From contig JAMFSA010000076.1 in assembly GCA_026225055.1 (NCBI GenBank), forward strand, positions 39,608-103,607: a DNA stretch of 64,000 nt. Reading direction: 5' to 3'. This document shows positions 55,013 to 64,000 of this stretch, piece after piece. Made by a program: the position numbers and the translations under genes. Each line of letters starts with the position of its first letter. Position 1 is the stretch's first letter. This DNA is from Mucilaginibacter xinganensis (GTDB lineage: Bacteria; Bacteroidota; Bacteroidia; Sphingobacteriales; Sphingobacteriaceae). The notes beneath the pieces were generated by a model that saw nothing but the letters and a program-made list of their open reading frames with translations, did no database searches and was not told where the DNA came from.

Positions 55013-56122
55013 ATGAGTATCGATAACAGCTTATTCAGGCCATTTAGCCTTAAATCATTAAATATTAAAAACCGCATTGTAATGGCGCCGATGACGCGCT
55101 CCTTTTCGCCTAATGGTATTCCAACAGCTGATGTGGCTGCTTATTACCGCAGAAGGGCGGAAGGCGAAGCAGGGTTGATTTTATCAGAGGGTACGGTAAT
55201 TAACCGTGTATCATCGTCAAATGATGCTAACATTCCTCATTTTTACGGTGAGCAGGCATTGACCGGATGGAAAAACGTAATTGACGGTGTACATAGCGCA
55301 GGCGGAGCCATGGGCCCGCAGATATGGCACATGGGTATTATGGACAACCACCATTCGGGTTGGGTACCATCTGAACCATTTGAAGGCCCGTCGGGCTTAA
55401 ATCGTCCCGGTTTTAACAATGGTAAAACCTTGACCGAAAGCGAGATCGCTGATGTAATAAAAGCTTATGGACAGGCAGCAGCCGACGCTAAAAATTTAGG
55501 TTTTGATTGCGTAGAGATACATGGCGCGCATGGTTACCTGATCGACCAGTTTTTTTGGGAGGGTACCAATGAGCGTACCGATATTTACGGTGGTAAAACC
55601 TTAGCAGAGCGCAGCCGTTTTGCAATTGAGGTTATAAAAGAAGTTAGAAAACGTGTAGGTGAAGATTTCGCGGTTATTATCCGTTTATCACAATTTAAGC
55701 CTGCTGCGTATACCAACCAGCTGGCTAAAACACCACAGGAAATGGAAGCCTGGATAAACCCTTTGGCTGATGCGGGCATTGATATATTCCATGCTTCACA
55801 ACGCCGTTTTTGGGAGCCGGAATTTGAAGGATCCGACCTGAACTTTGCCGGATGGGTGAAAAAGGTTAGTGGTAAAGCTACTATCACCGTTGGATCGGTA
55901 GGTTTATCAGGTGATTTCTTTGGCGCATTTGCAGGTGAAAGTTCTGAGCCAAGTTCATTAGATGAGTTGGTTAGACGCTTGGACAGGGGCGATTTTGACC
56001 TTGTAGCCGTAGGCAGGCCAATATTGGCTGATCCTTTCTGGCCTAAAAAAATAAGAGAAGGCCGTAATGATGAATTAAAGGGCTTTAGTAAAGAAGCGCT
56101 GGGCGAGCTTGTAATGTCATAA
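55013..56122 (+). CDS. Old Yellow Enzyme-type NAD(P)H:flavin oxidoreductase
   Basis: The 369-residue FMN enzyme shows NRIVMAPMTRSFSPNGIPTADVAAYYRRRAEGEAGLILSEGT at the N-terminus. GFDCVEIHGAHGYLIDQFFWEGTNERTDIYGG follows, with the His pair in HGAH region, and then LVAVGRPILADPFW near the end. Such enzymes reduce activated alkenes and related electrophiles. It is the second gene of the ArsR-OYE pair and is followed by a strong bidirectional terminator. Confidence 0.93.
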   Translation: MSIDNSLFRPFSLKSLNIKNRIVMAPMTRSFSPNGIPTADVAAYYRRRAEGEAGLILSEGTVINRVSSSNDANIPHFYGEQALTGWKNVIDGVHSAGGAMGPQIWHMGIMDNHHSGWVPSEPFEGPSGLNRPGFNNGKTLTESEIADVIKAYGQAAADAKNLGFDCVEIHGAHGYLIDQFFWEGTNERTDIYGGKTLAERSRFAIEVIKEVRKRVGEDFAVIIRLSQFKPAAYTNQLAKTPQEMEAWINPLADAGIDIFHASQRRFWEPEFEGSDLNFAGWVKKVSGKATITVGSVGLSGDFFGAFAGESSEPSSLDELVRRLDRGDFDLVAVGRPILADPFWPKKIREGRNDELKGFSKEALGELVMS

Positions 56123-56140
56123 ACGGTGAACCTATATAAA

Positions 56141-56179
56141 CAAGAAAGCCTGATGGATCACATCAGGCTTTCTTGTTTT
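56141..56179. terminator. Bidirectional terminator between OYE and luciferase-like genes
   Basis: CAAGAAAGCCTGATG (56141-56155) is exactly inverted at 56161-56175 with a 5-base loop and T-rich flanks on the plus strand. It separates convergent genes. Confidence 0.93.
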
Positions 56180-56192
56180 ATATGCGTATTGC

Positions 56193-57203
56193 TTACTTTA
56201 ATACTTCTGCAAGTAATTGGTATGATTTTAACCGGGCTTTATGGTCATATATATGCGAGGTTGCCATAACTTCGTCGATTCCTGTTTTTTTAACAAAATC
56301 CTCCATATCTCTTTTTATTTTTTCTGGTCCGCCAACAAAGGAGTAGGCCAGCATCTGCATTACAGCTTCCTTTTCAATGTCATTCCAAACGGTGCGCATG
56401 TCATATACAGGCGGTTGTAAAGGTTTTCTTTTGCCGGTTACTATCCCCATAAAAAGTTGTTTTACCGAAGTCGATATATATTCGGCTTCCTCATCGGTAT
56501 CAGCCATAACCACATTAACGCAAGCCATTACATAAGGCTCTTTTAAATGTTCCGACGGTTTAAAGTTTCTGCGGTATAATTCAATCGCCTCTAAAAAATA
56601 GGCGGGGGCAAAGTGGCTGGCAAAAGCATAAGGCAAACCTTTGGCAGCAGCCAAACGGGCGCTATCGGTGCTTGATCCTAATATCCATATCGGTATATCA
56701 ATCCCTTCGCCGGGAATGGCACGGACCTTAGCATCGTAATTATCAGCTGAAAAGAAATTTTGCAGGCTTTGTACATCCTCCGGAAAATAATGCGAGGCTT
56801 GAAAATTTTCACCGCGGATAGCCATGGCTGTTACCTGGTCGGTGCCCGGCGCGCGGCCTAAACCGAGGTCAATACGATTTGGATATAAAGAAGCCAACGT
56901 ACCAAACTGCTCGGCGATAATGAGCGGCGCATGATTAGGGAGCATGATACCACCCGAACCAACCCTGATGGTTTTAGTACCGCCTGCAACATAACCGATC
57001 AAGACAGCAGTAGCCGAACTGGCAACATTCGCCATATTATGGTGTTCGGCAAACCAATAACGTGTATAGCCTGACTTTTCGGCCTGTTGAGCTATTTCAA
57101 GGCTATTATGATAAGTGCCCTCGATAGTTTGCCCACTAACAACTGTTGCAAGATCAAGGACTGAATAGGATAGATCGCTTAATTTTTTAGAATACATATT
57201 CAA
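56193..57203 (-). CDS. LLM-class (luciferase-like) flavin monooxygenase
   Basis: The 336-residue protein begins [47 protein letters not shown], followed by [42 protein letters not shown]. This is the bacterial luciferase-like TIM barrel (MsnO8 group). Substrate unknown; such genes often sit with other redox genes. It is the last gene before the bidirectional terminator. Confidence 0.92.
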   Translation of the reverse strand: MNMYSKKLSDLSYSVLDLATVVSGQTIEGTYHNSLEIAQQAEKSGYTRYWFAEHHNMANVASSATAVLIGYVAGGTKTIRVGSGGIMLPNHAPLIIAEQFGTLASLYPNRIDLGLGRAPGTDQVTAMAIRGENFQASHYFPEDVQSLQNFFSADNYDAKVRAIPGEGIDIPIWILGSSTDSARLAAAKGLPYAFASHFAPAYFLEAIELYRRNFKPSEHLKEPYVMACVNVVMADTDEEAEYISTSVKQLFMGIVTGKRKPLQPPVYDMRTVWNDIEKEAVMQMLAYSFVGGPEKIKRDMEDFVKKTGIDEVMATSHIYDHKARLKSYQLLAEVLK

Positions 57204-57264
57204 ATTTAAGGCTTATCCTATGCACTCATTGTCAGGTTTTGATAAATGACTTTGAGTTCACATT

Positions 57265-57999
57265 TTAGCTTACTGCGGAGTCTTTTTGAATAATGTAGAT
57301 AGAAATTTCCTTACGGGTTTCAAATCCTAAACTTTCATAAACATCTTTAGCTCTTGTGTTTGTAGCTAATACATGTAGAAATGGGATTCCTGAAGCTCCC
57401 TGAATCCTACGGATCTGATCTAAAAGCAATTGTTTTGCATAACCTTTACCTAAATGATCCGGATGGGTACATACTGCACTGATCTCCGCGTATTGATAAG
57501 GGTTCATGCGTTGCCCTGCCATGGCTATCAGTTTATCATCCTTAAAAATGCCTTTGTAATGGCCAAAATCAATGGTCCGGTCAGCAAATGGTCCGGGATT
57601 GGTTAATTGCGTAAGGGTAAGCATTTCGGGTATATTAGGTTCACCTAATGCAATAATTTCATCGGTAGTGGCAATGGTTTCCAGTGGTTTATCAAATACC
57701 ATTTGTAAAACCTTCATATGCCGGGCAATTTTCCATGGAGCCGGAATTGAAACCTCATCATTGGTTACGAAACCGAAGGCACCATCAAATGGGATAGTAT
57801 CGTATAACAGTTGAAAATTGTCATCGCTTGTTTCTTTCAATCCTACAAAAGGCGACACTTCCTTATCGAAATATTTAACAGTTTCGTTGCCGTTTGCCAG
57901 GTGTTTATTGCCGGAATTTAAAGCATTCCAAACGAGGTTATCGAGTATATGTTCCACAATAATGGGGTGTAAGATAAGATGGCCAAAGTTATAAAACAC
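57265..57999 (-). CDS. GNAT-family N-acetyltransferase
   Basis: The 244-residue protein has a C-terminal GNAT core with AEISAVCTHPDHLGKGYAKQLLLDQIRRI (acetyl-CoA loop) and LHVLATNTRAKDVYESLGFETRKEI. The N-terminal half resembles FR47-like or two-domain GNATs. No in-frame ATG precedes the first conserved part, so I use the GTG at 57999; the nearby ATG at 58004 is out of frame. The acceptor is unknown. Confidence 0.85.
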   Translation of the reverse strand: MFYNFGHLILHPIIVEHILDNLVWNALNSGNKHLANGNETVKYFDKEVSPFVGLKETSDDNFQLLYDTIPFDGAFGFVTNDEVSIPAPWKIARHMKVLQMVFDKPLETIATTDEIIALGEPNIPEMLTLTQLTNPGPFADRTIDFGHYKGIFKDDKLIAMAGQRMNPYQYAEISAVCTHPDHLGKGYAKQLLLDQIRRIQGASGIPFLHVLATNTRAKDVYESLGFETRKEISIYIIQKDSAVS

Positions 58000-58040
58000 C
58001 CCATTGTATATTGTAGTACCTGTTTCATTTTTTTAGCATT

Positions 58041-58153
58041 CCGTCATGCCGAATTTATTTCGGCATCTCATTAGCTATTCACGCCTGTAAGGTCTGCGAC
58101 TTTCCTACTGCAGACCTTATCAGTGGGATGTCGAAATAAATTCGGCATGACGG
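58041..58153. repeat. REP/MITE-like nested inverted-repeat element
   Basis: A 30-base arm (58041-58070) is inverted at 58124-58153 with 2 mismatches. Each arm is itself a hairpin (ATGCCGAA/TTCGGCAT type; one base differs in the right arm). The centre has a perfect 10-bp stem, TAAGGTCTGC at 58088-58097 with its inverse at 58110-58119. The element has no coding capacity and sits between the GH97 3' end and the GNAT gene. Similar 'CATGCCGAA' hairpins are, from memory, dispersed in Sphingobacteriaceae genomes. Confidence 0.8.
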
Positions 58154-58157
58154 GAGG

Positions 58158-60293
58158 TTACTTATAGTTTTTAATCCCCTTAGTATCAGCAGCTGGCTTT
58201 ATACTGATAGCCGCGCCGCCGCCGGGTGCTAACTTTAATTTGAGTTTGGTACCTGCATCCACTATATAATTAGTGATCTTATAGGCTTCGGGGTTAGTTT
58301 TCCAATCGGCATTGGCGGCATCGGCATAAATGGTGGCGATATATTTAGTGCCTTTATTTAAAAAATCAAGGGGAACTACTTCATCGCGGCCATTCTCATC
58401 AGTAACAGCACCTATGAACCAATTCTCGGTACCTTTTTCTTTACGCGCGGTGGTGATATAGTCGCCGGGTTCGGCGGCAATAACTTTGGTATCGTCCCAA
58501 TCAACGCCAACATCTTTGATGAATTGGAAAGCATCCATGTATTTCTCATAATTTTCCGGCAGATCGGCCGCCATTTGCACCGGGCTGTAAAGCACCACAT
58601 ATAAAGCCAGCTGTTTTACAAGCGTTGTATGTACTCGTTTATCGGGCAGGGTTGTAAAATCCTGTACCTTAAATATGCCGGGGGTGTAATCCATAGGGCC
58701 GCCCATAAAGCGGGTAAAAGGCATAATGGTTTCATGCTCCGGCATGTTGCCGTGACCAAAGGCATTATATTCATTACCCCGACCAGCCTCGCAAGCCATC
58801 CAGTTAGGATAGGTGCGCTGCAAGCCTGTAGGCCTGACCGGTTCATGCTGATCGACCATGATGTGGTATTGCGCAGCTTTTTCGGCTACACGCACATAAT
58901 GGTTTACCATCCACGCGCCATCATGATGCTCGCCGCGGGGGATGATGCGGCCCACATACCCGGTCTTAACCGAAGTATAGCCATATTTATTCATGTACCT
59001 GAAGGCAGTATCCATCTGCCTTTCATAGTCAGTAGCCGAGCCCGAAGTTTCATTATGCATGATAATCACCACACCTTTTGCTTTCGCATATTTGGTTATG
59101 GCATTCACATCAAAATCGGGGTAGGGAGTTACAAAGCTAAATACATGTTCTTTCCAGTTACCGAACCATTCTTCCCAGCCATAGTTCCAGCCTTCAACCA
59201 ATACGCCCTGTATGCCATTTTTTGCAGCGAAATCAATATAACGTTCCACATTTGCAGTATTGCCGCCGTGTGTGCCATTAGGGATGAGCAATCCGTTAGC
59301 ACCAACTGTATCGGCACGTGCAGAATAACTCCAGGTGCTTTTGCCGGTTTGCATTTCCCACCATACACCAACAAATTTCATGGGTTTTATCCATGAGGTA
59401 TTCTCAATTTTTGATGGATCATTTAAATTGAGGATCATTTTTGATTCCAGTATATCTGTAGCCTTATTGCTTACTATTATGGTGCGCCACGGTGTATGGC
59501 AAGGTGTGCCGATGTAAGCTTTATTGCCCAATGCATCGGGCACCAAACTGGCGGTTAATTTGTAGGTACTGGTATCCACATGCAGCTGCATAGCCGAGTA
59601 GTTTACCAAAGCGGCTTCATGTATGTTTATGTACAGCCCCTCCGGAGTTTTCATCATCAGCGGGGTTTGTACGGCATATTTATCGGGGGCAACCCTAACC
59701 GCTATATCATCGGATGAATTAACCATGTGCTGGTTATTGATCTCGCTAATGTTTGATGTAGTGTAAGGATATTCGTTGGTGTCATAATCGCCCGGTATCC
59801 AAAATGTTTTGTTGTTACCTGCTAAGGCAAATTCGGTTACTTCGTCTGATACGATGAAATATTTCAGGTTATTTTGTTTCGGGAATTCATACCTGAAACC
59901 CACGCCATCCTCAAACACACGGAAAACGATGTCCAGCAACCTGCCTGCTTTATTTTGCTGCCTGAGATGAAAGGTGATTTGATTATAATGGTTGCGGATA
60001 CTGCTTACTTCGCCCCAAACGGGTTTCCATTGCTCATCAACAGTCGTTTTATCAGTGCTTGTTACTATGAAATTACTATCCATACCCACATCATTCAGTA
60101 TTTTAATGCCTAAGCGAGATGGCTTTATCACTGGTTTTTGATCGTAATAGACGGCATAAGTAGGTCGGCCATCGGCATCCATCGTAAACTCCAGCTTAAC
60201 TTTATTCATGCTGATGGTTGTTGGCTGCGACTGTGCCTTTAGGTGGTTGCATGCAAACAGACTTAATATAATGCAGGTAAGTAGTTTTTTCAT
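58158..60293 (-). CDS. GH97 alpha-glucosidase/alpha-galactosidase (SusB-like)
   Basis: The 711-residue secreted protein has the GH97 layout: N-terminal beta-sandwich (VWGEVSSIRNHYNQITFHLRQ, FRVFEDGVGFRYEFP), then a TIM barrel with WWEMQTGKSTWSY, GIQGVLVEGWNYGWEEWFG, IMVDQHEPVRPTGLQRTYPNWMACEAGRGNEYNAFG and a C-terminal sandwich. The Glu residues in DQHEP and CEAGRG fit the inverting SusB type rather than the retaining type. The start has both a lipobox-like LFAC and a possible cleavage at KAQ, so its anchoring is unclear. It is the last gene of the right-hand alpha-glucan locus. Confidence 0.93.
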   Translation of the reverse strand: MKKLLTCIILSLFACNHLKAQSQPTTISMNKVKLEFTMDADGRPTYAVYYDQKPVIKPSRLGIKILNDVGMDSNFIVTSTDKTTVDEQWKPVWGEVSSIRNHYNQITFHLRQQNKAGRLLDIVFRVFEDGVGFRYEFPKQNNLKYFIVSDEVTEFALAGNNKTFWIPGDYDTNEYPYTTSNISEINNQHMVNSSDDIAVRVAPDKYAVQTPLMMKTPEGLYINIHEAALVNYSAMQLHVDTSTYKLTASLVPDALGNKAYIGTPCHTPWRTIIVSNKATDILESKMILNLNDPSKIENTSWIKPMKFVGVWWEMQTGKSTWSYSARADTVGANGLLIPNGTHGGNTANVERYIDFAAKNGIQGVLVEGWNYGWEEWFGNWKEHVFSFVTPYPDFDVNAITKYAKAKGVVIIMHNETSGSATDYERQMDTAFRYMNKYGYTSVKTGYVGRIIPRGEHHDGAWMVNHYVRVAEKAAQYHIMVDQHEPVRPTGLQRTYPNWMACEAGRGNEYNAFGHGNMPEHETIMPFTRFMGGPMDYTPGIFKVQDFTTLPDKRVHTTLVKQLALYVVLYSPVQMAADLPENYEKYMDAFQFIKDVGVDWDDTKVIAAEPGDYITTARKEKGTENWFIGAVTDENGRDEVVPLDFLNKGTKYIATIYADAANADWKTNPEAYKITNYIVDAGTKLKLKLAPGGGAAISIKPAADTKGIKNYK

Positions 60294-60345
60294 TGTGGTA
60301 TCAGTTTATTGTTCAGGCTGTATTCCGGCTAAAACTTATTTGTTA

Positions 60346-61980
60346 TTAATTATTGTGGTCGTTTTTAACAAAGCCGGGATTATATTCGTGCGAATACTCA
60401 GGCGTAAAACCGGGGTACAGGTCCTTGTAAAAACGGTTAAATTCGCTGCTAAAACTATAGGTGAGCCTGTCCGCGCGATATGGGTGGCTGGTAATTCCTT
60501 CAGGTGTTGTAAAATGAACGGTGACTATATCATTTCGTGAAACAGATACGTTTACCGGCCCGTCGGTCATTTTAAATTTTGTTGAAACCAAACCTGCGGC
60601 AACTTCTTTAGCTTGCCCATTAACAGTTAACCGGCCTTTAGCCTTCAACAGGGTTACTACTTCAATTGAATCTTCCCAAACCGGGGGAATAACCTCCTGT
60701 TGAAAGCTTTTTACCGGAATATTATAAGGTTTAGGTGTAATGTTATGCTTGTATTTTTTAAAGAATACGATGGCTGCATCCCTGTCGCTATAAGGTGATG
60801 GAACACCTTTCCACACGCTTTTATAATAATTAAGCAGGATGGAGAACCCATCGTTATGGTTTATTTCGGGTGCAAGGTGATGCCCTTCGGGGTAATCATT
60901 CCAGGTTATCACATTTATGATAGGCACATTTTGTTTTATGCTGAACTCGAACAGCTTGCGGAAATTGTAGGATAAGCCGGTTATTATGTACTTACGTTCA
61001 ACATTGCTTAGGCCCGCATCCACAGCGTCGCTTGCTGTATGGTACATATCCCAGGTGCCTTTTTTTAATAGTTTGGAAGTATAGAAATCTGAAAAAACAG
61101 ACCCTGTAAAGTTGCGGTTACGTGTTTTGCATTCCTCAGCCACCATGTTACCAATATAATCATTGCTGTACGGCAGCGTCCAGATCCATACCGCGGGGAA
61201 ATAATCCAGTATATCGTTTAGCTTTTGCTTATCTATCATGGTATTAATGGTATATACACAGGCAAAACGTTCATGCACATCATCGGCCAATCTTTTATAG
61301 GCCCTTGCTATATAATATTGATCGGGTAAACCTTGCTTATCGGCAGGAATGTCGGCCAGTCCATCGCCCAGCCACTGATAAACTATCAGCCTGCCGTCGG
61401 GTGTACGTAGCCAATGCGGGTTATTGTGCCCCACCTCATCCATAATACCGTTAATTCGCCGTGCATATTCGGCTACCTTTAAAGCCTCGGTACCGCCGTT
61501 AGGGTGGGAGATGCAGACTGTGAATTTAAAATTAATGTGTTTTGCTTCCGCTACGCGGAAATATGCTTTTATAATATTATCCCAATCCGGAAGCCCCAAA
61601 ACATAATAAAATTGAAACCCATCTATCCCGGAACGTATAGCCGCCCTCATCTCAAACTCAACCGATTCATCGAGCGTAGCATTTGCCAGCAGGTTGTTTG
61701 CCATCGGCTTAACTTGCGTTAAACCACCCAGTGGCGCTGTAATATTACCGGTCCTGTCATAAAAATCGGGGTTGCCGCTATCTTCATAGGGGTGATCTTT
61801 ATAACGGATAATATTAGTCATGCAGTGGGCTATAACCAGTTTTTCGCTGGTTAATGGCAAGCTGTATTCAGGCAGATTTTTTAATGAATCCTGCGCGTGA
61901 ATAGTATAGCTGATGAAAAATAAGAGCACAAGAAGTAACTGAGAGTATTTTTTATAGCTCCCTGAGTGTTTAAACGGCAT
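60346..61980 (-). CDS. GH71-like alpha-1,3-glucanase
   Basis: The 544-residue secreted protein (signal LLVLLFFISYTIHAQ) fits GH71: EKLVIAHCMTNIIRY at the barrel start, EMRAAIRSGIDGFQFYYV, and the typical VITWNDYPEGHHLAPEINHNDGF with candidate catalytic acids. A short C-terminal beta domain follows. GH71 members are mainly known as endo-acting alpha-1,3-glucanases (mutanases). It lies between SusD and GH97 on the same strand, pointing to an alpha-1,3-glucan or mixed alpha-glucan substrate. Confidence 0.88.
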   Translation of the reverse strand: MPFKHSGSYKKYSQLLLVLLFFISYTIHAQDSLKNLPEYSLPLTSEKLVIAHCMTNIIRYKDHPYEDSGNPDFYDRTGNITAPLGGLTQVKPMANNLLANATLDESVEFEMRAAIRSGIDGFQFYYVLGLPDWDNIIKAYFRVAEAKHINFKFTVCISHPNGGTEALKVAEYARRINGIMDEVGHNNPHWLRTPDGRLIVYQWLGDGLADIPADKQGLPDQYYIARAYKRLADDVHERFACVYTINTMIDKQKLNDILDYFPAVWIWTLPYSNDYIGNMVAEECKTRNRNFTGSVFSDFYTSKLLKKGTWDMYHTASDAVDAGLSNVERKYIITGLSYNFRKLFEFSIKQNVPIINVITWNDYPEGHHLAPEINHNDGFSILLNYYKSVWKGVPSPYSDRDAAIVFFKKYKHNITPKPYNIPVKSFQQEVIPPVWEDSIEVVTLLKAKGRLTVNGQAKEVAAGLVSTKFKMTDGPVNVSVSRNDIVTVHFTTPEGITSHPYRADRLTYSFSSEFNRFYKDLYPGFTPEYSHEYNPGFVKNDHNN

Positions 61981-62004
61981 ATGACTATTTGTTAGAGGGA
62001 ATGG

Positions 62005-62040
62005 ATAAAAAGCGCGGAGCCTTTTTTACAGACTCCGCAC
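62005..62040 (-). terminator. Rho-independent terminator after the right-hand susD
   Basis: On the minus strand the GCGGAG/CTCCGC stem (with one mismatch) is followed by a run of five T. It lies 15 bases past the susD stop, so GH71 may need its own promoter or read-through. Confidence 0.75.
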
Positions 62041-62054
62041 TTAACCAACTATAA

Positions 62055-63911
62055 TTAATACCCCGGATTTTGATCGGCTAGTGTGATTTTGCTATTACTG
62101 TTAATCTCAGTTAATGGAATAGGCCATACATAAGATTTACCATCGGTAAAAGTTAACGGACTAGGAACCCCTATTGCTGATTTATAGTATGCCGCTTCCG
62201 AATCACCTAATTTCCACCTGCATACATCAAACCACCAGGTGCCTTCGTTAAATAATTCGGCCCAGCGTTCGTAGTATAAAGGGTTGTGACCCAAAACAGG
62301 ATCAGGACTAAGTGGATTATTAGCAGGCGTAGCATCAGATAATGATTTATAATCAACAACCGATGGTGTAGTTATAGGCAAGCTATAAGCCCTGCGTTTA
62401 ACCCTGTTAAGGTATTCAAGCCCATTTACATTATCGCCAGAACCTATGCAAGCCTCAGCATATAATAAATAAACATCCGCTAAACGAAGCAGGTAGTAGT
62501 CCCACTTGTCTGAAGTGACAGTAGTATTCGCCGATATGTTATAATCAATTGGCGAATACTTTCTCAGCGACCAGCCGTATACCGTAGACTGTGGCGTTTC
62601 AACCGGAGGCTCTGGAATTGGATTTTTTGCGATCAGCGCCCAATGTATGCCATCAAATTGTACTGAATCAATCCTGGGTTGCAGGGCATTTACATATAAA
62701 CGCGGGTCGGTAGTGTTGTTGGTTCTTGCCTGCAAGGCGGCGTTCTGATACACTGGGTCGATTACCTGCTGCTGATTGTAATAAGTAGGGCCTACAGACG
62801 CGTTATATTTAGGATTAGCAACCAACCCGTAGTTACCAAGTGTATAACCAAAGCGCAGGATATTCTGATCATGAATGTAAAAGTTTCCGCCATAACCTAA
62901 AAACTGTACCGAGTTGTTTGTACCGTCATAAGGAGTTGACCCATTATAGCCGCCAAAAGTAACAGGGGGCCATAGCAAACCATCAATAGTAGCCGAGTTT
63001 GAAACACTACCACTATAAATACCATACCCGCCTTGTGGATTAGGATCTATATATAACTCAAGCAATGATTCGCTGTTGAATTTATTAGCACCATTAAACG
63101 CGTTATGGTAGGTGGCATATGGCATTAATGTTTTACCGCTGTTTGTTATAACATCATTTAAAGTGGTTTTGGCATCGGCCCAATCCTGGGTATACACATA
63201 AGCTTTACCTAACAAGCCTTTTGCCGACCATTCAGTGGCCCGTGCCGCATCGGTAGAAGGCCAAACTTGTCCTTTAAGTAATGTCGCAGCTTGTTTTTCA
63301 TCACTTATAATTAATGCCCACACATCTTTTACAGAGCTGCGCGCTACTTGTGTGGCAGCTAAACTTTGAGGCACTTCAGTATATAACGGAACTCCGAGTT
63401 TGTCGCCGTTTGTACCGCTTGCCTGCATATAGGCTTCGCCATACAAACATTCAAGCTGCATATAATACCATCCTCTAAGGCAATAAGCCTGGCCAATTAT
63501 CAGGTTAACAGTTGCCTTATCTGCAGATGGGTCTGTTTTTAATAATACGCCTGCTGAATAAATAGTAACGTTACAGTTTTTTACACCTACATACAAGGCG
63601 TTCCATGTTTCCTGTGCACCTCCATCTCCTACGGTAAGGTTGTTAGCCGCCATTTCATTAGTAAATGAAAAAGGATTTCCGTTAAGCACATGCGTTGATT
63701 GTCCCAACATCCTTGGCAAAAAGTCAAAACCAAACAGGCCAACATCCCGCAAGTCAGAGTAGCACGATACCAGGACTGTTTGCAATTGTGTAATAGTTGT
63801 CGGGTAACTACTGCTGCTGTATTGATTTGGAGGCCCAACGTTTACCGGGGCTTTTTTACATCCCGCTATCAAAATAAATGCGAGTGCAGCTATATATTTT
63901 TTCTTTATCAT
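62055..63911 (-). CDS. SusD-family lipoprotein (third pair)
   Basis: The 618-residue lipoprotein has the signal YIAALAFILIAGC (Cys18). SusD features include LIIGQAYCLRGWYYMQLECLYGEAY early, LLRLADVYLLYAEACIGSGDNVNGLEYLNRVKRRAY late and the final YYERWAELFNEGTWWFDVCRWK. It is preceded by the end of a susC gene and followed by a terminator and then GH71 and GH97, so its glycan is likely an alpha-glucan. Confidence 0.95.
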   Translation of the reverse strand: MIKKKYIAALAFILIAGCKKAPVNVGPPNQYSSSSYPTTITQLQTVLVSCYSDLRDVGLFGFDFLPRMLGQSTHVLNGNPFSFTNEMAANNLTVGDGGAQETWNALYVGVKNCNVTIYSAGVLLKTDPSADKATVNLIIGQAYCLRGWYYMQLECLYGEAYMQASGTNGDKLGVPLYTEVPQSLAATQVARSSVKDVWALIISDEKQAATLLKGQVWPSTDAARATEWSAKGLLGKAYVYTQDWADAKTTLNDVITNSGKTLMPYATYHNAFNGANKFNSESLLELYIDPNPQGGYGIYSGSVSNSATIDGLLWPPVTFGGYNGSTPYDGTNNSVQFLGYGGNFYIHDQNILRFGYTLGNYGLVANPKYNASVGPTYYNQQQVIDPVYQNAALQARTNNTTDPRLYVNALQPRIDSVQFDGIHWALIAKNPIPEPPVETPQSTVYGWSLRKYSPIDYNISANTTVTSDKWDYYLLRLADVYLLYAEACIGSGDNVNGLEYLNRVKRRAYSLPITTPSVVDYKSLSDATPANNPLSPDPVLGHNPLYYERWAELFNEGTWWFDVCRWKLGDSEAAYYKSAIGVPSPLTFTDGKSYVWPIPLTEINSNSKITLADQNPGY

Positions 63912-63935
63912 TTTAATAAATTTTGAAGGTTATTA

Positions 63936-64000
63936 CTATAAACTAACATCAAGTCCTGCTGAAAAAATCCGGGCCTGAGGATAATTTGTTACCGCATCAA
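63936..64000 (-). CDS. SusC-family transporter (only the last 21 codons in the window)
   Basis: A minus-strand frame entering from the right edge ends with NYPQARIFSAGLDVSL and a TAG at 63936-63938. The aromatic-rich last strand and its place 24 bases before susD identify it as the C-terminus of SusC. The rest lies beyond the window. Confidence 0.8.
   Translation of the reverse strand, partial: DAVTNYPQARIFSAGLDVSL

Noticed and set aside
58629..59396. 255-codon plus-strand frame
   Set aside because: It is antisense to the GH97 catalytic barrel and its translation has no recognisable fold.

Overview
The window looks like a chromosome segment of a polysaccharide-degrading Bacteroidota, most likely a Sphingobacteriaceae member such as Mucilaginibacter or Pedobacter (inference). 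The sequence shows three SusC/SusD pairs (one cut by the right edge), many lipoproteins, LytS/LytTR signalling, several -7 boxes of the TAnnTTTG type, and a dense set of glycoside hydrolases. I see no rRNA, tRNA, CRISPR array, transposase or phage genes.

Layout. (1) 1-4814, minus strand: a LytS-type kinase, a LytTR regulator and a lone receiver lead into a tight trio of PqqD-like carrier, ATP-grasp ligase and PLP decarboxylase (cut at the left edge). The trio looks like a small-molecule or peptide modification cassette of unknown product. (2) 5155-9063: a GH3 beta-glucosidase diverges from a Nudix-derived repressor, with a perfect 14-bp inverted repeat between them, followed by an unrecognised CxxC protein. 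(3) 9064-25613: a membrane-spanning regulator (periplasmic LamG-like and Kelch-like part, one membrane helix, cytoplasmic SARP-type winged helix) heads a locus with SusC, SusD, a DUF3823 lipoprotein, an unassigned glycosidase-like protein, a GH92 alpha-mannosidase and a 'glutaminase A'-type protein. (4) 25983-33855: a Bor-like lipoprotein with a flavin oxidase, a GH106 alpha-L-rhamnosidase, a GH95-like enzyme and a sugar-kinase-like phosphotransferase.

(5) 33856-52543 is linked by four copies of one LacI-type operator (CAAACGTTTGCGT core). It holds a CHR-family anion transporter overlapping a PAPS-type sulfotransferase, an M1 peptidase, a second SusC/SusD, an aryl-sulfate sulfotransferase-like lipoprotein, two large carbohydrate-active-like proteins (DUF6067-like, DUF5107 with TPRs), CysQ and CysC. 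Together these suggest sulfate transfer and PAPS/PAP turnover beside a glycan utilisation locus. (6) 52544-57999 carries general genes: a TPR histidine kinase, an ArsR regulator with a near-leaderless promoter, an Old Yellow Enzyme, a luciferase-like monooxygenase and a GNAT acetyltransferase. (7) 58041-64000: a REP/MITE-like element, then, on the minus strand, SusC (partial), SusD, GH71 and GH97, which fits an alpha-glucan (possibly alpha-1,3-glucan) locus.

The loci seem to be controlled by different local or distant regulators (NrtR-like, SARP-Kelch, LacI type). The most unusual items are the PqqD/ATP-grasp/decarboxylase trio, the transmembrane SARP regulator with repeated palindromes upstream, and the sulfation-related gene set under a shared LacI-type operator.
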